Positions 35,344 to 46,979 of a stretch of 64,000 nt of DNA are shown piece after piece. The DNA is taken from contig JAKSZT010053769.1 of assembly GCA_026826555.1 (NCBI GenBank), positions 5,899,971-5,963,970 on the forward strand, in the 5' to 3' direction. The translations under genes and the position numbers were made by a program. Positions within the stretch are counted from its first letter, which is position 1. The number at the start of each line of letters is the position of its first letter. The notes under the pieces were generated by a model. The model was not told where the DNA came from. It ran no database searches and was given only the letters and a program-made list of their open reading frames with translations. Source of the stretch: Tolypeutes matacus (lineage: Eukaryota; Chordata; Mammalia; Cingulata; Chlamyphoridae).

Positions 35344-35840
35344 GTGTGACCCAGAGTAGGTCTTGGCCATCTTGCTGGAGTCTTATATAAATGGGAGAAA
35401 CAGGTAGAAACACAGAGAAAAAGAGCTGCCATTTTCACCCTGCCATGTGAGAGAGGATTTCAGGATCACCTACAACCACAGAGAAACCCTGAGAGACTGG
35501 GAGAGAGGCTGGAGGCTGAATTCAGCAGAGCAGCCCGAAGCTTAAGAGATGAGCCTTGGGGAGAGAGGAGTCATATGCCTGATCACCCACCCACAGCTGA
35601 GCTCAGGGAGGACATGAGCCTGGAGGAGAAGTCAGAGACCAGCCACCAATTTGCCTTACCACATGGCAGGAGTCCAAGATCACCAGCAGTCAACTTTGGT
35701 GAGACAACATCTTTGAAGATCCCTTGATTTGAACATTTTCACAGACTCAGAACTGTAAGATTTTACCCTAATAAAGCCCCATTATAAAAATCAACCCATT
35801 ACTGTTAATTTTGCCTTGGCAACCTAGAGCAAACTAAAAT
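35344..35840 (+). repeat. Interspersed repeat family II, copy 3, right part
   Basis: It resumes with gtgtgacccag and 'ctggagtcttatataaatgg' and runs to 'aatcaacccattactgttaa' and 'gcaacctagagcaaactaaa'. These match, in order, blocks of the reverse complement of 54901-55345 and of 54431-54582. A canonical AATAAAG lies near 35771. The central part (35440-35690) is not visible in the other two copies. Confidence 0.75.
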
Positions 35841-35844
35841 ATTT

Positions 35845-37060
35845 TCTGATTAGTTTGCATCTGTGCAGGTGACCCAGCATATTTACAAATGGGTTGATTT
35901 CTGCAAATGCGCCTTAAGAGTCATACCTTTAAATGTTATAAAAATTTCTGCTCTAATTAATTTTCTTTTCTACCATCTAAATTTGACATCCTCGTTGAGA
36001 CATTAGTGCATTTTAAGAAATATCAAAATTATTCAGAGCCTTATTTTATTGACTGGCCATATTGTTGAGCTGGCTTCACTGGGTTTGAATTCAGACTTTC
36101 AGTTGATTAGAATTTTAAAATTCATTTTCTTTAACACTGGAAAGATTTTACTCTGCCTGGAAGGAGTTAAGATCTCTGCCATTGGAAGAGATACTGCATG
36201 TGCAACTTCACAGGACATATATTTGTATATAATCACACATTGAGGGGTATGATATGAGGGTTCTTTATATCTCTCACTTTGAGTTTCTATATGGACTTGC
36301 ATGCCTTGAATGGGGTTGGTCTGTGTACATGCAAGGGCTGAATTACATTTGTTTTGTTATGACATTTGCTGCCTTGCCATCAAAGAGTAGGTGCAGTTGT
36401 GCTGACAACTAACTGTCATTTTGCCCTAGGGAAATGTTACATTATCAAAAGAGGCAGCTACCCTGTTAGTACCATAATGCTATTAATTAAAATGTGGACA
36501 TTTGACCATGATTCGCAGGAGAAAATGATGAAAATAATATAATGAATGAAAACCTTACATAGGTAGACTCACCTCTAATGAGCAAGAGGGAGACACTTTT
36601 AGGCTTGGTAACTTAGATGTGCATATGTGAAGTATTTTGTTTCTGAAAAAAAAACTGTTACTAGGAAACTATGAAGAGCCCCGTAATTATGTGGTCTCCA
36701 AGCGCTACAATTAAACATAGAATTCAGATCAATTTGTGCTAAAACCAGGACAAACTAGCCTACTAATATTCTTAATATCTTTGTGGTTTGTTTCTAAAGA
36801 AAGTAAGAATTTTTGTCCTTTTAAAGACCAGATACAAATTCACAGCCTGGATTTACTTAAAAGTTCATAGTCAATGCTGTTGTGTTTTAACTATTGACTT
36901 TTGGTCCTCTATTGGTGTCTTCTATGTCATAGCTGAAAGTAGCAAAAAACCATTAAAAAAACAAAAAGACTCAATAGAAATTTTGTTTGTATGTTTACCT
37001 CACCACTACCTCTAATTAAAAAACGTTAAGTTCTTGAACTATACCCAAAGCAGTAACAAA
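35845..37060. other. Unassigned spacer between the two L1s, first part
   Basis: AT-rich unique-looking sequence with no recognisable transposon. Short open frames on both strands only. Confidence 0.45.
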
Positions 37061-37064
37061 GAAA

Positions 37065-37490
37065 AAATTAATGGTGTTGACTGTAGCTTTCCACTCTCAT
37101 GAGGGTCCTCAGGCTTTTCCCTTCCTTCTCAAACCTGACCTTCCTACCCCAGCAGACTCGTGTGGCCCTTTCTACTGTGGCAGCTATTCTAGTAGTTGCT
37201 GTAGTTTCTTCCCAGTCAGAATTAGATTTCACCCTCTTCCTTCCGTTTCTTTGGAGTTGAGTCGAGCCCAACTGCGTGACTTTCTTTCCCAAGCTTTTGT
37301 TGAAAGCTGTGGTCAGCACCAACTTTGGCCAAGGCACACCTGACCCAGTTCTGCTATGGGCAACTGATCAAGAGGTTGTTTTTGGAGCTGGAATGAGCGG
37401 AAGAAGCAGGGTCACCATCTGGGCAAATCTATCAGGTTGGTTAGGTATATCTTTGGGTCACTTCATCTGGCCCTAGACTTTTTTATTTTT
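37065..37490. other. GC-richer unassigned island
   Basis: About 0.4 kb with markedly higher GC than its surroundings, open on both strands for about 90 codons (plus 37071-37343, minus 37068-37337). I recognise no domain in either frame and no repeat hallmark. It could be a conserved non-coding element, a decayed retrocopy or an LTR relic. Confidence 0.35.
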
Positions 37491-37494
37491 TTTC

Positions 37495-39890
37495 AATGTC
37501 TTACCTCAGGCCCCTAGATTACTTCCTTTACTTAGCCCCCAACTACCTAAAATATATTACTTCAAAATCAATAACTGATTCTTACCAAGTGTTAACAGGA
37601 AAGTCTGATAGAGGTTAAAATTCTAAGAATTAATTCCTCCTCCCCTCCCTGAAAAGTTTACATTTTAAGTGGATACTGTGGTAGGGTATGAATTAAATAG
37701 GAAAGTGTAAAATTATATGAAAATAGTAAGATTGAAAGAAATTTTCTAAGAAAATCATGAGCAAATAAATAAAATAACATTTTGGTAGTCCATGACCAAA
37801 TGGTTTATTATTCCTGCTTTTTTGAGGAGACTCTTTTAGGGAGACAATTTTTCATGAGGTAAGATAAGCTTCATTTCTCTGGCTATAATTGACTAACGGC
37901 AACCATGGAAAATGGCCCCTGGCCTCCAGTGTTTGCTCCCTTCCCACTGAATCAGCCTGCCTAGAGTGAAGATTTAATTTTCATGGTGTTCAAATTACAA
38001 ATTAACGTTTCCAAGTGTAGATTTGAAGGATTCTGCTGAAGCCTGGTAGAGTTCTCTGAGGATGCGGTGCCCCCTTGGGCTACATCATATCACTTCCTTA
38101 TTAAAGTGAAAGAAAATTGCCTTTTGGTTTTCTTACAGTATGTCTTCCTGTCTTCATATTTAAGAAATACATAAATCTAAAACCTACAGAATCTTCAAAT
38201 CTTGTAGCTTTTCCCATATCAAATTATTTTAGATCTTTAGATTATTCATTGCTTATCAATTAACTTAAAGTAATCAGGACAATAGGTTATAATTTTCCTT
38301 CCAATAATTGCTATTGTTTATTAGTACAATGTATAATATATAATTTTAGCCCATTACCTTATTTATGCTATTTCATAATATTACTTGTACTTATGTTTGT
38401 AGTTTAACTTTTGCGGTATTATAAGGAGGACACAAAGCTTTGGACAATGGTCAGACCTAGTTTAAGGGTAGAATTAGCATTTAATTTTTCAATTATGTAT
38501 AAAAATTTTGAAATTATGGTATATAGGAGCCATATTTGGGGTGCAAAATTCACAGGCTTCTGTATTTTATGGTTTTTAACTTCATTCTATGGTATCAAAG
38601 TGGATTTTCTGTACCAAATAGATAATATTTACAAAGAAAGACTGCTGTATTTTCCTGCAAGGTAGAGTGAGCTGAAAAATTATGAAAACAACCGAGTGCT
38701 CTACTGTGACTAACTTTGCAACTTAACCTGCTTAATAGACTCTGGAAAACAAACAGTGGTTCCTAGAGAAGAGTGAAAAAGCCAGAAAGAGAAAATTAAA
38801 TTAGTGTTACTCTTTCTGTGGGGAATCCTGTTAACTGTAGAAAAGAATAATAAAGCCAGACCAATAAAGGCTATCAACAAGTTTAGTGAGTGTGTGTGTA
38901 TGTGTGTACATGTGTGTATACATAATACACATCCATTTTTCTCTCAGACATACATGGATTGGTAGTCAGAGAAAAATGGATCCCTAAGTATTTGGTTAAA
39001 TGCTGGAAACTGACACCAAATGGATTTTTAGAATGCAATGTTAGCTACTTTGACATAAACATAGATTGGTCATAGTCACAAAATTATAAAATTCATGAAA
39101 TTTAAATATAAAAATAAGTTATGCAACCCTTAAATAGATTTTGGTCATTTTAGATAAGTCTTATATAAATCCAATCTTTCCCAAAGTATTCTATAAAATT
39201 TTAACCTAGTAATATAACATTTATTTGCACATAATCTTAATAGCTGAAGTATTATGCTATCTGCTATCTGATAGAAGAATTCTTATTTTTATAATATAAA
39301 AATAACACTTAAATTGGTATGAAACAAAGCAACTGCTTTTTCTATCATATTTTACTAGCGTATTTGCACTGAATTCAACACTTGTTAGGAGATAGATTGC
39401 CTGCCTGTATCTCCTGGGCAGCATCTGAATAAAGATACTCCAATTACTTTAAAATCAGTTTCATTGCATTGCATTTTTGTTCCCAAACATTTTAAAAGAA
39501 ATATATTTCTTGGTTGCTTTTGGTTCCCCAATCAACCAAAACCCACTTCTATGTAATTTGTTTGCTTTATTTGGGGAGCTTATCACTATTATCTAACCAA
39601 AGGAGTGAACTGAAATTTCAGTAATTTAAGCAACAACAGCTTTTTAGGAAAAAAAGAAAAAGTTCCCTCATCCATTCATTTATTGCTTATAAAGTGCAGG
39701 TGGGGGCTAGTTGAAGGGCTTACACAACTGTAGTTTTATGCATATGCCTTTTTTGCTGTGTGTGTTTTTAAAGCAAAAGTAAGGAATTTTGAATAAATTG
39801 GATTCTTTGTTTAGATAATTATTTGTTACATAAGATTATTAGCTACACTAAAATATGTTTTAGATACTATGACTTTAGTCAGTTTTCTGT
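37495..39890. other. Unassigned spacer, second part
   Basis: Unique-looking AT-rich DNA, broken only by a (TG)n run at 38888-38925. Confidence 0.45.
38888..38925. repeat. (TG)n microsatellite, imperfect
   Basis: Alternating TG broken by TA and CA steps. Confidence 0.9.
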
Positions 39891-39894
39891 CATA

Positions 39895-40085
39895 GTGATG
39901 CTAACAGCTAACACACAAAGGGTGCTTCTCATGTGCCATGTGTTGTGCTAAATATATTACCCAGGTTATCTCATTTATTCCTTCCAGGAAGAAATTATGT
40001 TATGTTAGCATGAGAACACTGAGGTTGTGAGAAGTTGAGTCACTTGCTCATGGCCACTAAATTAGTCAGTGGTTAAGTTTGACTA
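39895..40085 (+). repeat. MIR SINE fragment
   Basis: 'cttctcatgtgccatgtgtt' then 'gtgctaaatatattacccag', 'ttatctcatttattccttcc', 'agaacactgaggttgtgaga' and 'agttgagtcacttgctcatg' follow the MIR core and 3' part in order. Confidence 0.85.
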
Positions 40086-41731
40086 AGTACTTATAATTTT
40101 ATTTTCTCTCCTATTAATTAGTATTAAGACTGTTAATAAGAAACTTCTAGTTTTGACATTTATAAAAAAATGGGCTGAAAATTATAAATATGTCATGAAA
40201 ATGTATAGCTTAGCCTTTCAACTAATGCTGTTATAGCAATTCCATTTTTACATTTAACCCCAGTACATAATCTCGGGTAAATGAAGTATTGTTTCTCACA
40301 GTGTTTTATTTTTTATTTCCAGGCTTCCTGTTTTCATTCACTCTTTATATAACTGCATTTTAATTTTTCTCTGAAACCTGATTCACAATATTACTCTGAC
40401 ATAAGAAAATTTGCTCTGAAAAGTCAGTAGCTTTTTATAAAATAAAATTTTATTGAAGTATATCTTTCATACATGAACATACATAAACAATAAATGTATA
40501 GTAAAATTTGTGAATTTATTAAACAAACACGCATATCATCATACAGGGCTCCCATATATCTCCCTACCAACAACACCTTGCATTGTTGTGAAACATTGTT
40601 ACAAACTCTGAAAAAGCATCATCAAAATATTACTACTAACTATAGCCCATATCTTACCCACCCAATTATTAACAACCTATATTAATATTATATATTTGTT
40701 TTCATTCAGGAGAAAACATTCTCATATTTATCCTGTTAACTATAGTCCATCACCCACCACTGGATTCCCTGTGTTATATAGTTTCATGCCTTGTACAATC
40801 CATTCAAAGTGTACACTCAATGGCTCTCATTTTCACCGTAGAGTTGTGCTGTCATCACCTCAGTCAATTTTAGAATTTTTTCATTACTCCAAAAGGAAAA
40901 ATTCTATACCGTCATAAACTCCCCCACTGTTGTCCATTAGTATTGAAAAAAACTTTTTGCCATTGCTGCAAAATATTACAATATTACTACCTATCGTCCA
41001 TAAGTTATATTAGTTGTAATTTACCATGTATCATAATATTATTAGCACTTTATAAAAAAGAGCATTCTTATATTTATACTGTTAACAACAATCTTCATAT
41101 ACCACCAAAATCACTATGTTATACATTCCTATTTTCATTTCAATTGACATTTACTTCCATAGAGTACCCCCTTTCAGCTACAATCGCATTTATAAATCAG
41201 TAGTGTTTTACTTATTATGTTTCTCTCAACTCTATTCATTATCACACATTAAAAGTTAACCTTATTAATAATGCTACATACATTAAGCATCTGCTCCCAT
41301 TCTCAACCCACCTTCTATTTCCTAGTAACTTATACTCTAGAGTTTACCTCTGTGAGATTATTCATTGTATTTAGTTCATATTAGTAATATTTTACCTTTT
41401 GTGTTTGGATTATTTCATTCAACATAATATCCTCTAGCTTCATCCATGTTGTCACATGCATCCCGATTTCATTTCTCCTTACAGCTGAATAATTTTCCCT
41501 TGTATATATATACTATATTTTGTTTATCCATTCATCGGTTGATGAACACTTGGGCTGGTTCCATATTTTAGCTAGTGTGAATAATACTGCTATGAACATC
41601 AGTGTGCAAATGTCAGTTCATATACTTGCTTGCAGTTCTTCTGAATATATTCCTAGTAAAAGGATTTCTGGATAATACAGCAGTTCTATTTTCAGCTTCT
41701 TGAAGTACTAACTCTCTCCACAGGGGCAGCC

Positions 41732-41775
41732 CCATTCTTCATTCCCACCTGCACCATTCTACATTCCCACCAAAA
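41732..41775. repeat. 22-bp tandem duplication in L1-B ORF2
   Basis: ccattcttcattcccacc and ccattctacattcccacc stand in adjacent 22-bp units. L1-A has one copy at the same place (about 28810-28832). The length is not a multiple of three. Confidence 0.75.
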
Positions 41776-43789
41776 GTGAAGGAGTGTTCCTTTTCTCCAC
41801 ATCTTTCCCGGCACTTGTTGTTTTCTGTTTTTTTAATAATGGCCTTTTTCTAAGATGTGAAATGTTATCTCCTTGTAGTTTTGATATGCATTTCCCTAAA
41901 AGCTAGTGATGTTGAGCATTTTTTCATGTGCTTCTTTGACAATTTGTATTTCCTCTTTGGAGAAATGTCTATTCCAGTTTTTCCCCCATTTTTAAGTTGG
42001 GTTGCTTGTGTTTTTGTCATTGAGTTGTATGATCTCTTTATGTAACAAAAATATCAAACTCTTATTAGATATGTAGTTTTCAAATATTTTCTCCCATTGA
42101 ATAGTAGGCTGCCTTTTTACTTTCTTGACATCATCTTTTGAAGCACAAAAGTGTTAAAATTTGAGGGGGTCCCATTTATCTATTCTTTCTTTTGTTGCTT
42201 ATGCTTTGGGTATAAGGTTTAAGAAACTACCGGCTACCACAAGATCTTGAAATTGTTTTCCTACATTTTCTTCTAGGAGTTTTATGGTTATACCTTTTAG
42301 ATTTGTGTCCTTGATCCATTTTGAGTTAATTTTTGTATAAAGTGTGAAAAAGGAGTCCTCTTTCTTTCTTTTGGATATGAAGATCCAGTTTTCCCAGCAC
42401 CATTTGCTGAATCTACTATTCTGGCCTAACTGGGTAGGTTTGACAAGGTTGACAGCCTTGTCAAAAATCACTTGAACATAGATGTGATGGTCTATTTCTG
42501 AGTTCTCCATTCAGTTTCATTGGTCAATCTAGCCTTATGCCAGTACCATGCTGATTTTTACCACTAAAGGTAAAGGAAGCTAAGGAATATGCTTTGAAGT
42601 CAGGAAGTGAGAGTTCTCCAACTTTGTTCCTCTTTTATAAGACATTTTTGGCTATTTCAGTCCCCTTACCCTTCCAAATAAATTTGATAATTGGCTTTTC
42701 CATTTCTGCAAAAAAGGATGTTGGGATTTTACTGGTACTATGTTGAACCTGTAAATCAGTTTGGGTATAATTGACAGCTTAATGATATTTAGTCTTCCAG
42801 TCCATGAACATGGAAGGTCCTTCCATTTATTTAAGTCTTCTTCAGTTTATTGTAGCAATGTTTTTTTTTAGTTTTCTGAATACAGGTCCTTTATGTCCTT
42901 GGTTAAGTTTATTCCTAAATATTTGATTCTTTTAGTCACTATTATAAGCGGAATTTTTTTCTGATTTCCTCCTCAGATTGCCCATTAGTAGTATATAGAA
43001 ATGTTATTGATTTTTTTTATGTTAATCCTGTATCCCACCACTTTGCTGAACTTGTCTATTAGTTCTAGTAGATTTGTTATGGGTTTTTCATGATTTTCTA
43101 GATATAGGATCATGTCATCAGTGAATAGTGAAAGTTTTACTTCTTCTTGTCCTATTTGGGTGCTTATTTCTTTGTCTAGCATAATTTCTTTAGCTGGAAC
43201 TTCTAGCAAAATATCGAATAACAGTGGAGAGAGTGGGCATCCTTGTCTTCTTCCTGATCTCAGCACGGAAGCTTTCATTCATTCACTGTTAAGTACGATG
43301 CTAGCTGTAGGTTTTCCATATATGCACTTTACCATATTGAGAAATCTTCCTTCTATTCCTGTCTTTTGCAAAGTTTTTTTTTTTTTTTTAACAAGAAATG
43401 ATGCTGTATTTTGTCAAATGCCTTTTCTGCATCAATCGAGAGGATCATGTGATTTTTCTTCTTCAATTGAGCTGTTTTATTACACTAATTTGATTTTCTT
43501 GTGTTGAATAACCCTTGCGTACCTGGGATAAAACCTACTTGATTGAGGTGTATAATTTTTTTAAATGTGCTTTTGGTTTTGTTGATTCTTTTATTTTTTG
43601 TTCATAATTTACTTTATTTCTGTTCTGATCTTTATTATTTATATTCTTTGGCTTGGTTTGGACTTAGTTTACTGTCCTCCAGGTGTGTAGTTAGGTCTTC
43701 AATTTTAGCTTATTCTTCTTTTTTAATGTAAGCATTGGGGGCTATAAATTTCCTTCCCAGCGCTACCTTTGTGGTGTCCCATAGTTTTT

Positions 43790-44123
43790 TAAAATTTTTT
43801 AAAAATAAACTTAGAAAACATAAATGTTACACAAAAAATATAGGGATTCCCATACGCCTCACTTCCCACACCTCCCACAACCTCCCACATAAACATCCTT
43901 CAATAGTGTGGACATTAATTGCAGTTGATAAACACATCCTGGGACTTTGCCGTTAAACATGGACCATAGTTCACATTTTAGACCACACTCTTTCCCACAC
44001 AGTTCTCTATTTTATATGATGATATAAAATGACCTATATCTGTTGTTGCAATGTCGCTCAGGACAATTCCCAAGTCCCAAAAAAGCCCCTGTTTAACACC
44101 TGCTTTTCCCTCTCCCTGCTCCC
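43790..44123 (-). mobile_element. 5'-truncated L1 3' end nested in L1-B
   Basis: 'aacttagaaaacataaatgt' with 'ttacacaaaaaatataggga', 'ttcccacacctcccacaacc' and 'tgttgttgcaatgtcgctca' is the same 3' UTR type as 61215-61600. The host reads cccatagtttttt before (43778) and cccataattttt after (44124), a target-site duplication. L1-A has the uninterrupted site cccatagg at 31399. Confidence 0.85.
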
Positions 44124-45740
44124 CATAATTTTTGATGTTTTGTTTTGGTTTTTATTCATCTCAAGATATTTACTGAATTATCTTGAAGTTTCTTATATGA
44201 CTCACTGATTATTTAAGTGTGTGTTTATTAATCTCCATATATTTATGATGTTTACCTTTTTCCTTCCATTATTGATTTCTAGTTTCATTCTGTTATGAGT
44301 AGAGAAAGTGTTTTGTATAATTTCAGTCTTTTTAAATTTATTAAGACCTGTGTTGTATCCCAACATATGGTCAATATGGAGAAGGATACATGAGCTCTTG
44401 AAAAGAATGTATATCTTGCTGTTTTGGGGTGTAATGCTCTATAAATGTCTGTTAGGTCTAGTTCATTTATCATATTATTCAAGCTTTCTGTTTGTTTATT
44501 TTCTGTCCAGATGTTGCATCCAATGCTGAAAGTCATGTATTTAAGTATCCAACTATTATTGTAGCCACATCTATATTTGCCTTCAGTTTTGCCAGTGTGT
44601 GCCTCATGTATCTTGAGGTACCCAGGTTAGGTGCATAAATATTTAGTATAGTTAATTCTTCTTAGTGAATTTCCCCTTTTATTAATATATAATGACCTTC
44701 TTCATCCCTTATAATAGTTTTACATTTAAAATCTATTCTGTATGATATTAGTATCACTACTCCAGCTCTTTTGATTACTATTTGTGTGGAATGTCTTTTT
44801 TCAACAAGTCATTTTCAACTTGGTTGTGTCCTTATGTCTGAGGTGAGTCTCTTGTAGACAGCGTATAGATGGCTCATATTTTTTAATCCATTCATTAGTC
44901 TATGTCTTTTGATTGGGCATTCAGTCCATTAACATTCAATGCTATTACCATAAAGGCATTACCTATTTTGCCCATTTTATCCATTGTCATATCTTTCTAT
45001 TGTCTTGTCTTTTTACCCTTCAATTTACCTCACCTAATCATATTCATTTCAAAATTCTTCTCTAAGTCTCTTGCCCTTTTTTTTCCCTTTCAGGCTGCAG
45101 CACTCCCTTTAATAGCTCTTGTAATTCTGGTCTTTTGGTAACATACTCTCTGTTTTTGTTTATCTGTGAAGTCTTTAAACTCACCCTCATTTTGAAGGAC
45201 GGTTTTCCTGTATACAGAATTTTTGGCTGGCAGTTTTTCTTTCAGTACCTTAAATACATACCCACTTTCTTCTCACCACCATGGTTTCTGATGAGAGGTC
45301 AGCACTTAATCTTATTAAGCTTTCCTTGTATGTGATACATTGTTTTTCTCTTGCTGCTTTCAGTATCCTCTCTTTATCTCTGATGGTTGTCATTTTGAAT
45401 AGTAGGTGTCTCAGAGTTGGCCTATTCAGATTTATTCTGTTTGGGGTGCATTATCTTTCTTAGATATTGATATTTATGTCTTTTATAAGGTTTAGGAATT
45501 TTTTGGTCATTATTTCCTCAGATATTCTTTCTGCCCCTTTTCCATTCTCTTCCCCTTCTGGGATATGATAATACATATGTTTGTGTGTTTTACATTTTCA
45601 TTCAATTCCATGAGACCCTGTTCCATTTTTTCCTTTCTTTTCTTTTTCTGTTCTCCTGTCTTTTTGAGTTTGGATGTTCTGTCTTCAAAATCACTACTTC
45701 TGTCTTTGATCAACTAAAATCTGCTATCATGTGCCTCTAC

Positions 45741-45743
<3 letters not shown>

Positions 45744-45776
<33 letters not shown>

Positions 45777-45850
45777 AGGCCAGGGAATGAACCTGGGACT
45801 TTGTATGTGGGAAGCCGGCACTCAACCCTGAACCACTTATGCTTCCCTGA
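45744..45850 (-). mobile_element. DAS-type SINE nested in L1-B, distal copy
   Basis: A 32-base T-run (A-tail in sense, 45744-45775) is followed by 'gaggccagggaatgaacctg', 'ggactttgtatgtgggaagc' and 'ctcaaccctgaaccacttat', ending at cttccc. The box-B region is recognisable. The head is slightly shortened relative to its neighbour. Confidence 0.85.
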
Positions 45851-45985
45851 GTTGCTTTTTTTGTTGTTGTTTAGCGTATTGTTTTTTTTTGTTTGTTTTT
45901 TTTTTTTCAGGAGGCACCGGGAACTGAACCCAGGACCTTCCATGTGGGAGATACATGCTCATCTGCTTGAGCTATGTCTGCTCCC
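45851..45985 (-). mobile_element. DAS-type SINE nested in L1-B, proximal copy
   Basis: A T-rich tail with a ttgttgttgtttagcg linker precedes 'caggaggcaccgggaactga', 'acccaggaccttccatgtgg' and 'catctgcttgagctatgtct', ending in gctccc. It is more canonical than the adjoining copy. Flanks cctctactg and catctaatg may be a weak duplication around the pair, suggesting either a dimer or one SINE landing in the tail of the other. Confidence 0.85.
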
Positions 45986-46277
45986 ATCTAATGCATTTTT
46001 AATTTCATGCATTGTGTCTTTCATTCCCGTAAACTCTGTTACTTTTTTTGCAAACTTTCAGTTGTACTTTATGCATACCCAGTGTCTTCTTAATATCCTT
46101 TATTGCTTTTGCCAAGTTTTTCTTCAATTCTTTTAATTGATTTAAGAGATTTGTGTGATTTTCATTGATTAGTTGTCTTAAATCCTATACATACGGCTAT
46201 TTGGTTTGTTCTTTTGGCTGGACCGTCTCCTCCTGTTTCCTAGTATGGCTTGTAGTTTTTTGCTAATGTCTAGGCCT

Positions 46278-46970
46278 CTGAATATGTTGGTAGATTTACT
46301 CTGATGGTCAATTTCTCTCTCTTGCCATGTGTCCCCCCCACCCCCCATGGCTAATCTTTGATTTTTGGTTCAACTTATTCTGAGGCTTTAAAATTGCCTA
46401 GGTTAAGTTATCAAAATTGGGCCAGGGATTCACTAATGGGGCATGGCTTTTCTTCCAGGAATATGGTCTAAGAGAGTCCTAAAGCAGTTGCTCTCCTTGC
46501 ACTTTCCTTCCTGTCAGCATATGGTGTTCATTGGCAAACCTTTCCATGGAGATAATTCTTTCGATCTCCATTTACCCGTGTTGCTGGTCTGACCAGAGCC
46601 CAGATTCAAAGTGGTCTCTGCTGGCCAAATTCATTGAAATGTAACAACTCTCTGCCCTCTGCCATACGCTCCCTCTTCTCAGAGAGGAAGAGGTCTGTTC
46701 CCAACCCAGTGGACTGCAGTGGGTCAAGGGTTTTATCTAGGCTGCATGCCTTGAAGGTGGGTGATGGGTGCCCTTCCCGGCCACCACGAGGGTTTAGTAA
46801 CTCATGATGTTATTTCAGATTCTTCACCTCTGTGTCCCTCTGACAGTTTCACAGCACTGTCCTGGTCTGATGTCCCTCGGACAGCTTTTGGATCTTACTC
46901 CATTGTTTTTGTGAGAGAGTTGAGCCTTGCCTGCCTATTCCCATGCCATCTTCCCGGAACTCCTCACATA
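46278..46970 (-). promoter_or_regulatory. L1-B 5' UTR (non-tandem)
   Basis: About 0.69 kb, without internal repetition. Apart from the 30-40 bp next to ORF1, it has no visible similarity to the L1-A 5' UTR. An AAGATGGC motif sits close to the presumed transcription start. A C-rich patch (ccccccccaccccccc) is at 46332-46348. Confidence 0.65.
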
Positions 46971-46979
46971 AAAGAAAAA

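Larger units (their letters stand above)
41371..44975 (-). pseudogene. L1-B ORF2 remnant
   Basis: The initiator region reads MGKIGNAFMVIALNVNG near 44975. Endonuclease remnants include DLTDIYRALHPKTARYTFFS (about 44460-44400). Reverse transcriptase retains [12 protein letters not shown] (about 43255) and [12 protein letters not shown] (about 43120), where T replaces the usual A of FADD. The C-terminal part keeps [14 protein letters not shown] (about 42335). It is interrupted by a nested L1, an internal deletion at 43565 that removes the segment with the IPKP and RPISL motifs, a T-tract (A in sense) at 43375-43391 and a 22-bp duplication at 41732-41775. It cannot encode an enzyme. Confidence 0.88.
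45090..46277 (-). pseudogene. L1-B ORF1 remnant, start codon lost
   Basis: Aligned to L1-A, the start region reads AGG-CCT-AGA-CAT-TAG from 46277 downward, where L1-A has ATG-CCA-AGA-CAC-CAA. Both the initiator and the fifth codon are therefore destroyed. A coiled-coil-coding relic (LKKTGEQKKKRKEKMEQGL and following, near 45660-45600) and C-terminal domain relics (45250-45420) remain. Two SINEs at 45744-45985 interrupt it. Confidence 0.8.
40430..46970 (-). mobile_element. L1-B: near full-length older LINE-1 with nested insertions
   Basis: Read right to left: 5' UTR 46970-46278, ORF1 remnant to about 45090, ORF2 remnant 44975-41371 and 3' UTR to about 40430. Near the 5' end the minus strand reads ccgggaagatggcatggg, an AAGATGGC YY1-like motif. 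Nested inside are an L1 3' end (43790-44123) and two SINEs (45744-45985). About 0.58 kb present in L1-A (30595-31170) is missing at 43565. It is clearly older than its insertions and inactive. Confidence 0.88.

Noticed and set aside
35367..35385. AAGATGGCC (minus strand) as the L1-A 5' start
   Set aside because: It lies beyond the position where family II resumes (35344), so it belongs to the interrupted repeat. The AAAATGGC closer to 35270 is inside L1-A.
27732..46970. Active LINE-1 copies
   Set aside because: Both elements carry frameshifts, stops, and in L1-B nested insertions and a large deletion. Neither ORF2 can be read through.
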